Shown: positions 1-7,940 of the stretch, in pieces
Position numbering within the stretch: position 1 is the stretch's first letter
Layout: every line of letters starts with the position of its first letter
Assembly (NCBI GenBank): GCA_027067555.1
Contig: JAMOVU010000115.1
Coordinates: forward strand, 1 to 32,763
Source: Candidatus Aminicenantota bacterium
Lineage (GTDB): Bacteria > Acidobacteriota > Aminicenantia > JAMOAD01
Direction: 5' to 3'
Length of the DNA: 32,763 nucleotides
Notes under the pieces: model-generated
What the model was told of the DNA's origin: nothing
Seen by the model: only the letters and a program-made list of their open reading frames with translations
The model's database searches: none
Position numbers and translations under genes: made by a program

Positions 1-51
1 TCTGGCCCCCGGCGTGTAAGACCAATGCTCTACCAGCTGAGCTAACCGCCC
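1..51 (-). tRNA. tRNA-Val (anticodon TAC), 5' part only
   Basis: Read on the minus strand from 51 downwards the sequence gives an acceptor 5' strand GGGCGGT, a D-arm with GCTC/GAGC stem, and an anticodon arm whose 7-nt loop CTTACAC puts TAC at the anticodon, which reads the valine codon GUA. The anticodon stem contains G-T pairs. The T-arm and the 3' half of the acceptor lie outside the window, so the gene is incomplete only because the window ends. It has its own promoter just upstream (64-92). Confidence 0.93.
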
Positions 52-63
52 AGTAAATACTGT

Positions 64-92
64 AAAATACTATAATTTGGCACTTTTGTCAA
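64..92 (-). promoter_or_regulatory. promoter of tRNA-Val
   Basis: On the minus strand TTGACA (87-92), a 17-bp spacer and TATTTT (64-69) lie 12 nt upstream of the mature tRNA 5' end, a good sigma-70-type promoter giving a short 5' precursor. Confidence 0.75.
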
Positions 93-244
93 GAATACTT
101 ATAGAGCTTTCATAAATCACAAATAAAATCATTTTAGCAACAACTTAATTCATCAAAAGAGAACAATTATTTTTTAAAAAGCTTTTTTAACCTTAAAGAT
201 TGATTTTTTAATTATTAAATATTTCAAGATATAAAAATATTTAT

Positions 245-273
245 TTGTTTTCATTTCTTATTTAATTTATAAT
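245..273 (+). promoter_or_regulatory. promoter of the antiporter gene, predicted leaderless
   Basis: TTGTTT (245-250), 17 bp, TATAAT (268-273), then 6 nt to the ATG at 280. A transcript starting the usual 6-8 nt after the -10 would begin at or next to the start codon. No Shine-Dalgarno is present. The rest of 52-279 is AT-rich and holds only this and the tRNA promoter. Confidence 0.65.
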
Positions 274-279
274 TTATGT

Positions 280-1494
280 ATGGACGTAAATTTTGTTCTA
301 CTGCTTATATCTGTAATAATACTTATAGGATACTTTGCGGAATGGGTTTTTGAAAGATTCTCTATACCTGATACACTTATTCTCCTACTTATAGGATTTT
401 TAATCGGACCTTCAGGATTCAATCTCCTGAGTGTTCATTCACTCAGTAAGATAGCTCCGATATTTACAACTTTTACTCTTCTCTTTCTTATGTTTGACGG
501 AGCTCTTTACATAGACCTAAAATCCTTCGCAGACGGGCTAAGCTCGGGAATAATAATAGGGCTCTGGAATTTTTTTCTTTCGGCAATAATTATAACAGCA
601 ATAATGTACTATATAAATGGAGACTTCATATCATCACTATTAATAGGATTTACTCTCGGAGGAATAACCTCCGCTTATGTTATTCCGATTTTAAAACAAT
701 TAAATGTGAATAAAAAAGTTTTCACAATTATGACAATTGAATCCTCTGTTACAGATGTTCTTTCCATTGTTTTTGCAATAACTGTTATGCAGGTAATAAT
801 AGCTCACCAATTCAGTGCGGGAACAGTCTTTTCCACAATAGCTTCTCTTTTCGCCATAGCAGGATTTACCGGAATAATTTTCGGAGTTTTGTGGTTTTCA
901 ATTGAAGGAAAGCTAATAAAAGAGGATGAAAACTATATTATGATGATTGCATATGTAGTATTAGTTTATATATTAACCGAATATCTGGGGGGGAATGGTG
1001 CTATATCTTCTCTATTTTTAGGGTTAGTTCTTGCGAACTCAAAAACAATAAAATCATTTGGAAAACTCATAAGAAAATCAAAAAAGAAGGATGAAAAGGA
1101 AAAACCTATTGTATCAAAGAGAGAAAAACTCTTTTACAGAGAGATCTCATTTTTTCTTAAAACATTCTTTTTCGTATACATAGGTCTTCTACTGAACTTA
1201 AAAAATACGGAAGCAGTAATAATAGGGCTTACAATTTCAATAAGTTTGATGTTAATAAGACCTTTATCATCAATTTTTACAAAAAAATTCGAAGCACTGG
1301 ACAGAAAGCTCATAAATGCCCTGTTTGCAAGAGGGATTGCTCCCGCAGTAATTATACTTATTGCAAAACAAAAGGGTGTAATTGAAAACGAACTTTTTGT
1401 TGACATAGTTTACTTTGTAATAACAGCAAGCATTATTTTAAGCTCATTTAAAGTATTTTTATATAGGCGCAAAAGAAAATCTTCTGAGTCATAA
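280..1494 (+). CDS. CPA1-type cation:proton antiporter
   Basis: A 404-residue, almost wholly hydrophobic protein with about a dozen predicted membrane segments, of the monovalent cation/proton antiporter (CPA1, Na+/H+ exchanger) family. It would exchange Na+ or K+ for protons across the inner membrane. The family layout is visible: an N-terminal segment with GFLIGPSGF near residue 40, the paired-helix core, and an ESSVTD motif near residue 153 at the place of the family's ion-binding acidic residue. The C-terminus is a short basic tail (RRKRKSSES), so the large cytoplasmic regulatory domains (TrkA-type) found in some relatives are missing. The ATG at 280 fits the membrane start; another ATG at 276 is out of frame. 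The ion specificity cannot be read. It is a single gene; the following lipoprotein has its own promoter. Confidence 0.85.
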   Translation: MDVNFVLLLISVIILIGYFAEWVFERFSIPDTLILLLIGFLIGPSGFNLLSVHSLSKIAPIFTTFTLLFLMFDGALYIDLKSFADGLSSGIIIGLWNFFLSAIIITAIMYYINGDFISSLLIGFTLGGITSAYVIPILKQLNVNKKVFTIMTIESSVTDVLSIVFAITVMQVIIAHQFSAGTVFSTIASLFAIAGFTGIIFGVLWFSIEGKLIKEDENYIMMIAYVVLVYILTEYLGGNGAISSLFLGLVLANSKTIKSFGKLIRKSKKKDEKEKPIVSKREKLFYREISFFLKTFFFVYIGLLLNLKNTEAVIIGLTISISLMLIRPLSSIFTKKFEALDRKLINALFARGIAPAVIILIAKQKGVIENELFVDIVYFVITASIILSSFKVFLYRRKRKSSES

Positions 1495-1496
1495 TA

Positions 1497-1525
1497 TTGC
1501 TTTGATATGACTTTTTGTTTATAAT
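1497..1525 (+). promoter_or_regulatory. promoter of the lipoprotein operon, predicted leaderless
   Basis: TTGCTT (1497-1502), 17 bp, TATAAT (1520-1525), 5 nt, ATG at 1531. There is no ribosome binding site between -10 and start. Confidence 0.68.
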
Positions 1526-1530
1526 TTAAA

Positions 1531-2154
1531 ATGAAGAAAATATTTTTTGTAATTATTGTTCTTTCAATAATTCTAACAGGATGTCTTATAAGACAGGATA
1601 CAACTCAAAGGGATGTATTTTTAAAGGGGAAAGTAAAGAATACTCAAGAGAAGAGTGTCCTGATTCTTCAATTTGCGGGCCCATCCTATGATTCAAGAAT
1701 CGGGAAAAGAGCCGCTGAAATATTCCATCAGGAAATGCTAAAAACAAACAAATTCGGCAAAGTTGCACTAAACAATGACTATAACTGGCTTGTTAAATTT
1801 AAAGATGAAGAAACATCCATTAAAGCAGCTCTTAAATATGCAAGAGAAAAAGGATTTTCCCTCTTATTCTTAGGCTGGATTGAAAAAGCTGTTTACGGAA
1901 GATTAACAGATACAGAAGTTATAATAAAGGTAAGATTAATTGATACTAAAACTCTTAAAACACTATGGTACGAAAGAGACAGGAAAATAACAAAACCAAA
2001 GGATAGATCCTACCCACTTGAAACAAAACTCAGTACACCATTACCACCTTTGGAAGAGACAATAAGATTTATTGCAAGAAAACAGATAAGCTCAATGTTT
2101 GCGGACAAAAAAGTCAAAAGTTTTTTTAAGCTCTGGGAAAAAAGAGATAAATGA
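1531..2154 (+). CDS. predicted lipoprotein of unknown function
   Basis: 207 residues. The N-terminus is a lipoprotein signal peptide: positive MKK, hydrophobic stretch, lipobox LTGC with the modified cysteine at residue 18. The mature part begins with a hydrophobic strand (SVLILQFAG) followed by AAEIFHQEML and a 'F..LFLGWIEKAVYG' strand; this alternation resembles the CsgG/TolB-N type fold of envelope lipoproteins, but that is inference and I recognise no specific family. The C-terminal third is rich in Lys/Pro (KITKPKDRSYP). It overlaps the next gene by 4 nt (ATGA), so it is translationally coupled to the YdjM-like hydrolase. It is likely anchored in the inner or outer membrane of a diderm. 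Confidence 0.75.
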   Translation: MKKIFFVIIVLSIILTGCLIRQDTTQRDVFLKGKVKNTQEKSVLILQFAGPSYDSRIGKRAAEIFHQEMLKTNKFGKVALNNDYNWLVKFKDEETSIKAALKYAREKGFSLLFLGWIEKAVYGRLTDTEVIIKVRLIDTKTLKTLWYERDRKITKPKDRSYPLETKLSTPLPPLEETIRFIARKQISSMFADKKVKSFFKLWEKRDK

Positions 2155-2663
2155 CACCTGTAGGGCATACAATTGCCGGAATCTGGAGCGGGGGAATAAT
2201 AAAAAAATCTTACGCGATAAAATACCTGATTTTTTATACTATTATAGCTTCTCTTCCGGATTTTGACATAATCGTAGGGCTCATTCTTTTCGGGAAAAAA
2301 GGGCTTGGGTTTCATCAATATTATACTCACAATTTTCTCTTCGTATTTGTTGTTTCAGGCATAGTCTATCATTTCACAAGAGATAAAAGACTAACCCTTT
2401 TCACCTTTATAATACTCACAATTCATCTTTTTTTGGATTTAATAGTTATTGATGAAAGGCCTCCAATCGGAATAAATCCGTTTTATCCTTTTTACAATAA
2501 ATTTTACAATATTCCCCTTCTTTTGGGCGTAAGAAAGGGCTCTTTACAGGAACTTTCCTCATTAAACAATATAAAAGCCGTTGTTTCGGAAATAGTGATA
2601 CTCTCTCCCCTATGGATTTATACGATTTTTGATTATCTTAAAAAGAGAAGAGAAAATGGCTAA
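2151..2663 (+). CDS. YdjM/DUF457-family membrane metal-dependent hydrolase
   Basis: A 170-residue membrane protein with the family's metal-ligand pattern: GHTIAG at the N-terminus (His6), LPDFDII near residues 35-41, FHQYYTHN near 54-61 and HLFLDL near 97-102. Such proteins (COG1988) are inner-membrane hydrolases whose physiological substrate is mostly unknown; E. coli YdjM is induced by DNA damage. About four membrane spans are predicted. Start is the ATG of an ATGA overlap with the lipoprotein; the 3' end overlaps the next gene by 8 nt. The length is normal for the family. Confidence 0.85.
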   Translation: MTPVGHTIAGIWSGGIIKKSYAIKYLIFYTIIASLPDFDIIVGLILFGKKGLGFHQYYTHNFLFVFVVSGIVYHFTRDKRLTLFTFIILTIHLFLDLIVIDERPPIGINPFYPFYNKFYNIPLLLGVRKGSLQELSSLNNIKAVVSEIVILSPLWIYTIFDYLKKRRENG

Positions 2664-2931
2664 AAAGGATTTCAAAGCAATAGCATTAAAGTATGATATG
2701 GAAAAAGATAAAGCTCCAAAAGTGGTAGCCAAAGGGATAAGAGAATTGGGGGAAAGGATAGTGAAGCTTGCAAAGGAGAGCGGAGTTCCCATAAAAGAGG
2801 ATAATGATCTTGCCGAAGTTCTTATAAAATTGGAACTTTACGAAGAAATACCAACCGAACTTTATTATGCAATAGCGGAAGTTCTTGCCTATATTTACAG
2901 AATTAATTTAAAAGCAGAAGAAAACAAATAA
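2656..2931 (+). CDS. FlhB-like cytoplasmic domain protein (YlqH/FlhB2 type)
   Basis: A 91-residue soluble protein made only of the C-terminal cytoplasmic domain of the flagellar/type III export switch protein FlhB: it contains ALKYD, the APKVVAKG segment and the GVPIKEDNDLAEVL segment that follow the cleavage site in FlhB. The autocleavage motif NPTH itself is not present, as usual in stand-alone copies. I choose ATG 2656 (MAKKDF), preceded by an AAGAGAAGAG purine run, rather than the in-frame TTG at 2629, which has none. Stand-alone copies occur both with flagella (where they can replace the FlhB tail) and in non-flagellated species, so the gene does not prove motility. Last gene of the operon. 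Confidence 0.82.
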   Translation: MAKKDFKAIALKYDMEKDKAPKVVAKGIRELGERIVKLAKESGVPIKEDNDLAEVLIKLELYEEIPTELYYAIAEVLAYIYRINLKAEENK

Positions 2932-3120
2932 TTACAAGGAAAAACCCTCAATCTTAAGGTTATTAAGCCAAAAACTTTTTTAACACAGGACAGAGAGAAA
3001 TGGGAGATCTTGTTTTTAAAAAACAACTCCATAATTATATATATTCATACGATTAATTTCACAATCAAATTTTCCTGAACTCAAATGATTTTTCTCTTAT
3101 GAATTTCTATTTATTAAATA

Positions 3121-3171
3121 AATTTTCCTTAAGAATTTTTATTTGACAAGTAAAATTTCTTAAGGTAAAAT
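3121..3171 (+). repeat. inverted repeat around the -35 of the first AAA_14 gene (possible operator)
   Basis: CCTTAAGAA (3127-3135) and TTCTTAAGG (3157-3165) form perfect 9-bp inverted arms embedded in A/T flanks that also largely match. One arm lies just upstream of the -35 box (3143-3148), the other fills the end of the spacer and touches the -10 (3166-3171). The centres are 30 bp apart, about three helical turns. Confidence 0.55.
3143..3171 (+). promoter_or_regulatory. promoter of the first AAA_14 ATPase gene, predicted leaderless
   Basis: Consensus TTGACA (3143-3148), 17-bp spacer, TAAAAT (3166-3171), 5 nt, ATG 3177. This is the best promoter in the window and it leaves no room for a 5' leader. 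Confidence 0.8.
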
Positions 3172-3176
3172 TATTT

Positions 3177-4409
3177 ATGCTTTATTCAAGAATGATTTTA
3201 AAGGATATAAAAAAATGGTTGAAGAGAGATGAGATAATTGTCCTCGTAGGACCAAGACAGAGCGGTAAAACAAGCCTTATGAAATTAATGGAAAATGATT
3301 TAAAAAAAGAAGAAAAGACTTTTTTCTTCACCCTTGAAGATATGGAAATCCTTTCTCTGTTAAATGAAACCCCGAAAAATATTTTTAAGCTTATTCCAAA
3401 TACAGAGAGTAAAATTTTTGTTCTATTAGATGAAATTCAATACCTTAAAAATCCTTCTAATTTTTTAAAATATATCTATGATCTTTACAAGGAAAAAATA
3501 AAGCTAATAGTATCAGGATCTTCCGCCTTTTATATTGATAAAAAATTCAGAGATTCCCTTGCGGGAAGAAAAAAGATTTTCACTATCCTCCCTTTAAATT
3601 TTCAGGATTTTCTAATATTCAAAGGCAGAGAAGAACTCATAGAAAAGACAGAAGAGATTTTTAGTTTAAATCCTTCCGATACTTCACTTACCTTTCCGGA
3701 AAAGAAAATCATTGCGGAGCTAATAAATGAATTTGCCACATTCGGAAGCTATCCGAAAGTGGTGCTTGAAAAAGATCCTCAGATAAAAAAAGAATTACTA
3801 AAAGAATTGGTAAATTCATACATTAAAAAAGACATTAATGAGAGTGAGATAAGTTATCCGGAAAAATTCTTAAATCTTTTAAAAATTTTATCATACAGAA
3901 TAGGCAATCTGTTGAACAAAAATGAGCTGTCTTCTCTAATAGGCTTTTCAACAACTACCATATCCAACTATCTTTACATAATGGAAAAATCATTCCACCT
4001 GAAATTAATACCGCCGTTTTTTTCAAACACAAAAAAAGAAATAAGCAAAATGCCTAAAATATTTTTCTTTGATTTGGGCTTAAGAAATTATCTTTTAAAC
4101 AATTTTTCACCTTTACAGAGTCGTGAAGACAGAGGTTCTGTCTTTGAAAACCTTGTGTTTAAGTTTTTAATTGATTCATATGAAAATGACATAATAAGAT
4201 TCTGGAAAAAACAATCGGGGACAGAAGTGGATTTTGTAATACCCTCAGAAAAAAAGGCATTTGAAGTTAAACTCAATAAAAAGCTTTTTAGAAGAAAGCA
4301 GATTCTCAGTTTTCTTAATCACAACAAAGATTTTTCCGTATATTTATGTTATTTAAATAATGATGGAATAATTCAAACAGAATTATTACAAATCAAAGAA
4401 AATACTTAA
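3177..4409 (+). CDS. AAA_14 / DUF4143 family ATPase (copy 1)
   Basis: 410 residues. N-terminal P-loop ATPase: Walker A GPRQSGKT (25-32), Walker B FVLLDEIQ (81-88), sensor strand IVSGSS (111-116) and the family's SLAGR motif (127-131), followed by the FGSYPKVV segment near 189. The middle has a winged-helix-like stretch (LSSLIGFSTTTISNYL). The C-terminal DUF4143 region has a PD-(D/E)xK-like nuclease-fold signature: FEN (E324), TEVDF (D352) and AFEVKL (E363, K365). The family is widespread and often multi-copy in archaea and bacteria, and its function is not established. It stands alone: own promoter, and the convergent DUF985 gene overlaps its 3' end by 17 nt. It is clearly related to the copy at 10605 and the remnant at 11963. 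Confidence 0.9.
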   Translation: MLYSRMILKDIKKWLKRDEIIVLVGPRQSGKTSLMKLMENDLKKEEKTFFFTLEDMEILSLLNETPKNIFKLIPNTESKIFVLLDEIQYLKNPSNFLKYIYDLYKEKIKLIVSGSSAFYIDKKFRDSLAGRKKIFTILPLNFQDFLIFKGREELIEKTEEIFSLNPSDTSLTFPEKKIIAELINEFATFGSYPKVVLEKDPQIKKELLKELVNSYIKKDINESEISYPEKFLNLLKILSYRIGNLLNKNELSSLIGFSTTTISNYLYIMEKSFHLKLIPPFFSNTKKEISKMPKIFFFDLGLRNYLLNNFSPLQSREDRGSVFENLVFKFLIDSYENDIIRFWKKQSGTEVDFVIPSEKKAFEVKLNKKLFRRKQILSFLNHNKDFSVYLCYLNNDGIIQTELLQIKENT

Positions 4410-4890
4410 TATCGCTATATTTTTCCAATAACCCTTTAACCACACTTTCATCCGCAAGTTCAAAATCATCAAATTCAAACCCCGGTGAAACTATTGTCCC
4501 CATAAGAGCAAAATCACCATTTCCTATAATTCTCAATCCCTGCCACACCTTTTTGGGGATAATTATTTGAGGCTTTTCACCCTTTTCCAAATTTTCTCCC
4601 AATACTTTTTTTTCTATTTTTTCATCAGGATAAATCATAAGAATCTCAACAGAAGCACCCAAGTAAAAATGATAAATCTCATCACTTTTTAATCTGTGCA
4701 ATTTTGAAACTTCTCCTTTTTTAAGAAGGTAGTAGATAGAGGTTGAAAAATTTCTGTCTCCTTCATATCTTAAAGGCAATGAATCTTTTACTATCTTTTC
4801 ATCACTTCTGTAAATTTCCCTGTAATAGCCCCCTTCAGGATGCTTTTTAAGGTTTAATTTTTCTATTATATAATCAGCACTGTATTTCAT
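4393..4890 (-). CDS. DUF985 cupin-fold protein
   Basis: 165 residues of the DUF985 (cupin superfamily, COG3542) family. Recognisable blocks are HPEGGYYREIYRS (17-29), FSTSIYYLL (48-56), the cupin strand SKLHRLKSDEIYHFYLG (62-78) with candidate metal-binding His/Glu residues, and IVSPGFEFDDFEL near the C-terminus. The biochemical role of the family is not settled. Length is normal. The start ATG overlaps the stop of the 5'-nucleotidase gene (ATGA), so it is the last gene of a three-gene operon. Its 3' end overlaps the opposite-strand ATPase gene by 17 nt. Confidence 0.87.
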   Translation of the reverse strand: MKYSADYIIEKLNLKKHPEGGYYREIYRSDEKIVKDSLPLRYEGDRNFSTSIYYLLKKGEVSKLHRLKSDEIYHFYLGASVEILMIYPDEKIEKKVLGENLEKGEKPQIIIPKKVWQGLRIIGNGDFALMGTIVSPGFEFDDFELADESVVKGLLEKYSDIKYFL

Positions 4891-6455
4891 TTTATAATTT
4901 TTATTCTACCGTCAGGCTCGGGAGGATTTACCTTTTTGTTTTCAGCTACATAATCCGCTATTATGGAATAAAAGGTTGAGTAAGTATTTAAAAGCTCTTT
5001 TCCATACCTTTTAAACCAAAAATAACCGTCTCCCTCTTTGTTTACCAAAAAGCTGTTTGAGACAACCTTATACTCTCCTTCATCGTCAAGATCAAGCCAT
5101 TTGCCCGATTTGGCATCATAGACCTTTATATCCTTTACCCTTTCACCTTTAAAATCTACATGAAGGGGAGTGGCTCTATCCTTTTTTAATCTCATAGGCT
5201 TTTTCCTAAGATCTATCTTGTATCTTATACCTGAGACCTGCAAAAAGCCTCCTGTTCCATACCTTGCAGCACTCCATTCCAAAATTTCCCTTATGTATTT
5301 TCCTTTGAGCTTTAACATATATGCATAATTTGAAAACTCATCTATCTCCTTTAATCTTTCATCCGTAATCTCTCCTGCAGGATAAACTTTGCTCCCCCTG
5401 AAAGCGCCTCCATTGTTCAAAACAATATCAGCCTTGAATTTTTCTCTCATCAAATCATTTACAAGATCCGCAAAACCGGACTCTCCCTTTCTTACGGCAT
5501 CCTTCGTAAGATCCCACTCTTTATCGGTATATCCCAAAACAATTGCCTTTGGAAAAGATTTTTTATACCCTTCAATTTTCTTAGCAATGAGAGGCTCTTC
5601 TTTGACACTCTTGTCAACAGAAATCAGTTTGAAGTCATGGGATATTACCCTTTTATTTTTAAGCCTTAAAACAATTTTCACAATATATTTACCCTTCTCT
5701 CCTCCGTTCACTATTAATGTATTATTAACCAAAAGAGGCTTTTTCAAATACTCGTGTGAGTGTCCTCCGAAAATCAAATCAATTCCGGAAACTTTTTTCG
5801 CAAGCTCTTTGTCCTTATCCTCACCAATATGAGTTAAAGCAATAATAATATCAGCATCCTTATCTTTAAGTAATTTAACTGCTTTTTCAGCCTCATTAAA
5901 ATTTTCCCCACTGAGTTTGACCGTTTTCCCCTGCGTTACCATTGGAAATTCTTCTGTCATAAGAGAAAAAAAGCCTATTTTTACCGAGCCTATTTTTTTA
6001 ATGTAAATCTTTTTACACTTACCTTTAAGAGGGGAATTTTCAATTGAAAGATCCGTGCAAAGAGCTACAAATTTTGCGGAATCAAGTGCATTTGCAAAAA
6101 TTTCCGGACCTTTGTCAAACTCATGATTCCCGGGAGCAAAAACCTGATACCCCGCCTCACTCATAAGAGTAAATATAGCCTTACCTTTGAAAATATGAAA
6201 AAATCTGTTCATTAAATCATCACCGGTTGAAACAACTATTACATTTTTATGATTTTTTTTCTCTGTATTTATTATTGTTGCAATTCTTCCTATTCCACCT
6301 ATGAGATAATTTTTATCCTTGTAAGATTCCATCTGCCCCTGAAGATCAGCTGTCCCCAAAACAACAATCTCCTCAACTTTGTTTTTGTTTATGCAGCCAC
6401 TATTGAAGTAAAAAAACATTAAAATTAATAGCAAAATTCCATACTTTTTTCTCAT
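4887..6455 (-). CDS. lipoprotein 5'-nucleotidase/metallophosphatase (UshA/NadN-like)
   Basis: 522 residues: a lipoprotein signal with cysteine 21 (FNSGC), a calcineurin-like metallophosphatase domain and a C-terminal 5'-nucleotidase substrate-binding domain. Metal-site motifs visible: TADLQG (D37), STGDD (79-80), GNHEFD (N110, H111), ALTHIGED and FGGHSHE (about 230). The C-terminal domain shows the NNGGAFRG block and a 'FSNYAYMLKLKG' block. Such enzymes hydrolyse nucleotides or nucleotide sugars outside the cytoplasmic membrane to salvage nucleosides and phosphate. Odd point: the first motif is D-x-Q where UshA has D-x-H. A GGAG Shine-Dalgarno precedes the start. It lies 18 nt downstream of the PrsW gene and 4-nt overlaps the DUF985 gene. 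Substrate unknown. Confidence 0.88.
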   Translation of the reverse strand: MRKKYGILLLILMFFYFNSGCINKNKVEEIVVLGTADLQGQMESYKDKNYLIGGIGRIATIINTEKKNHKNVIVVSTGDDLMNRFFHIFKGKAIFTLMSEAGYQVFAPGNHEFDKGPEIFANALDSAKFVALCTDLSIENSPLKGKCKKIYIKKIGSVKIGFFSLMTEEFPMVTQGKTVKLSGENFNEAEKAVKLLKDKDADIIIALTHIGEDKDKELAKKVSGIDLIFGGHSHEYLKKPLLVNNTLIVNGGEKGKYIVKIVLRLKNKRVISHDFKLISVDKSVKEEPLIAKKIEGYKKSFPKAIVLGYTDKEWDLTKDAVRKGESGFADLVNDLMREKFKADIVLNNGGAFRGSKVYPAGEITDERLKEIDEFSNYAYMLKLKGKYIREILEWSAARYGTGGFLQVSGIRYKIDLRKKPMRLKKDRATPLHVDFKGERVKDIKVYDAKSGKWLDLDDEGEYKVVSNSFLVNKEGDGYFWFKRYGKELLNTYSTFYSIIADYVAENKKVNPPEPDGRIKIIK

Positions 6456-6473
6456 AATTTTTCTCCGATTTTT

Positions 6474-7184
6474 TTAAGACCTTCCCTCCGCACGATCAAA
6501 CATTTTCGCATCTTTTATTAATTTATTAAGGTGTCCCCCCGAAAAATAAATTAAGACAAAGACAAAAGCTATGGAAATCCAGACAAGCCCAGGTAAAACC
6601 TTTAATATCATTATGGAAAAATCATAAGTACCGTGAAGAAGAATTGCTATTTTAAGTCCCTTTCTAATTAGCTTCTTTTCTTCCATTTGAGAAGATGCAA
6701 ATTTTGCCTGTCCTATGTAATACCCCATTATACCCGACATAATAGCATGCATCGGAACAGCCGTGACACCTCTTAATATTGCCACACTTATCCCGCTCCC
6801 CATAACATAGATAATATTTTCAAAACAGGCAAAGCCAAGACTAACTGCAATAGTGTAGATAATACCATCCATTATTTCATCAAATTTTTCATTTTTATAA
6901 ATACTTTTTTTTACTATAAAGAGCTTAACACTTTCTTCAACAAGTCCTGCAACTACAAATGCTTCAAATCCGATATATGTGATAATGGAAAAAGCGAAAA
7001 ATGGCTTTAAAATACTAACCAATACTTCAAAAAACACAGCTACGAAAACACCTAAAACTCCGAAAAAAAACACTTTAAAAATCAAACCGATAGGCTCAGG
7101 TTTCTGGGAATCCTTTTTGTAAAAATAATAGAGAAGATAAACAACAGGGATGATAGCCAATGCGAGAGAAATAATTATATTCAT
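6474..7184 (-). CDS. PrsW-family intramembrane metalloprotease
   Basis: A 236-residue polytopic membrane protein with the conserved PrsW motifs: EESVK (E83, E84, K87), FDEIMDGIIY (101-110), CFENIIY (120-126), AVPMHAIMSG (H146) and LLHGTYDF (H184). PrsW of Bacillus cuts the anti-sigma factor RsiW, and relatives are thought to be intramembrane proteases acting on membrane substrates. The Glu/His motifs needed for metal binding are intact, so the enzyme is probably active. The substrate is unknown and no anti-sigma factor is encoded nearby. It is the first gene of an operon with the 5'-nucleotidase and DUF985 genes and has a predicted leaderless start. Confidence 0.88.
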   Translation of the reverse strand: MNIIISLALAIIPVVYLLYYFYKKDSQKPEPIGLIFKVFFFGVLGVFVAVFFEVLVSILKPFFAFSIITYIGFEAFVVAGLVEESVKLFIVKKSIYKNEKFDEIMDGIIYTIAVSLGFACFENIIYVMGSGISVAILRGVTAVPMHAIMSGIMGYYIGQAKFASSQMEEKKLIRKGLKIAILLHGTYDFSIMILKVLPGLVWISIAFVFVLIYFSGGHLNKLIKDAKMFDRAEGRS

Positions 7185-7189
7185 AAAAC

Positions 7190-7218
7190 ATTTTATAAGA
7201 AAACTAAAAAAGGGTCAA
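7190..7218 (-). promoter_or_regulatory. promoter of the PrsW operon, predicted leaderless
   Basis: Minus strand: TTGACC (7213-7218), 17 bp, TAAAAT (7190-7195), 5 nt (GTTTT), ATG at 7184. No Shine-Dalgarno. Confidence 0.72.
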
Positions 7219-7250
7219 CAAACACTATTTTAAAATTAATAATTTCTTTC

Positions 7251-7291
7251 GAAAAAAGATATTAAAACAGAAGGGAATAATATGTTTTAAT
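7251..7291 (-). terminator. rho-independent-type terminator of the outer-membrane barrel gene
   Basis: On the minus strand the arms ATTAAAACA (7283-7291) and TGTTTTAAT (7261-7269) make a perfect 9-bp stem with a 13-nt loop, followed by ATC and six T (7252-7257). The stem is AT-rich, hence weak. It begins a few nt after the gene's stop codon, in the right place. Confidence 0.5.
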
Positions 7292-7297
7292 GTTCTC

Positions 7298-7861
7298 TCA
7301 AATCAAATGATAAAATGTAAATCTTATCCCGAAAAATTTTTCCGTTGAATTACTAAAAACCCATGAAGACATAAGCATAAAAAAAACTTCAACTTCACTT
7401 TTAAATTTAGCTTTTTCCGATAAAGAAATTCCCAATGAAATTTCTTCGAAATGATTTACACCACTGTCTTCTTCAGGAGGGACATTATCCCAGAAAATCG
7501 TCCACTTATATAAATAAGCTCCAATTTTGGGAGATATGTAAAAGTTCCTTAATAATTTCCACTTAATCCCCCCGCTCACCATATAATGTTTTTCTTTTTG
7601 ATCCCATCTGCACCAATAATCTTCGGAAGCAAGTGGAATAGAAAGATTAAAAATAAGAGAAAATCCATCCGAAATAGCATTGTCCACATCAAGAGAAATA
7701 TTCAAATGAAAATAATTCAAGGAATCATCTCCAAAAGGACCTTTGAGTGAATCGGAGGAATAACTTATCCCCGCCCCAACATATGTTTTTGATTCGTTTC
7801 CTTTAAGAAAAATAGTTCCAATAAAAACAATCAAAAAAGCAAAAATTATTCTTTTTTTCAT
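7298..7861 (-). CDS. small outer-membrane beta-barrel protein
   Basis: 187 residues starting MKKRIIFAFL. A cleavable signal peptide (basic head, hydrophobic core to about residue 20) is followed by alternating hydrophobic/polar strands rich in Tyr, Phe and Gly (TYVGAGISYSSD, GGIKWKLL), and the chain ends in an aromatic-rich strand (FGIRFTFYHLI), as outer-membrane barrels do. No specific family is recognised. The start is the internal ATG at 7861, because a strong GGGGAGGT lies just upstream and the promoter's -35 box coincides with the longer frame's first codons at 7915. Single gene with its own promoter and terminator, divergent from the dehydrogenase gene. Confidence 0.75.
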   Translation of the reverse strand: MKKRIIFAFLIVFIGTIFLKGNESKTYVGAGISYSSDSLKGPFGDDSLNYFHLNISLDVDNAISDGFSLIFNLSIPLASEDYWCRWDQKEKHYMVSGGIKWKLLRNFYISPKIGAYLYKWTIFWDNVPPEEDSGVNHFEEISLGISLSEKAKFKSEVEVFFMLMSSWVFSNSTEKFFGIRFTFYHLI

Positions 7862-7886
7862 CCCGACCTCCCCAAATAATAGCTCA

Positions 7887-7915
7887 AATATACCATAGTA
7901 ATCAATCTTTTTCAA
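7887..7915 (-). promoter_or_regulatory. promoter of the outer-membrane barrel gene (with leader)
   Basis: Minus strand TTGAAA (7910-7915), 17 bp, TATATT (7887-7892), then a leader of roughly 20 nt with GGGGAGGT before ATG 7861. This promoter fixes the true start at 7861. Confidence 0.7.
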
Positions 7916-7940
7916 AAATTTTGTTAGGAGATAAATTTTG

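Noticed and set aside
5389-5832. 147-codon open frame on the plus strand
   Set aside because: Antisense to the conserved metallophosphatase domain of the 5'-nucleotidase; low-complexity Ser/Phe/Pro translation, no ribosome binding site.
7862-7915. Longer N-terminus for the outer-membrane barrel gene, from ATG 7915
   Set aside because: It would add 18 residues in front of a clear signal peptide; the -35/-10 promoter lies inside it, and ATG 7861 has a strong Shine-Dalgarno.
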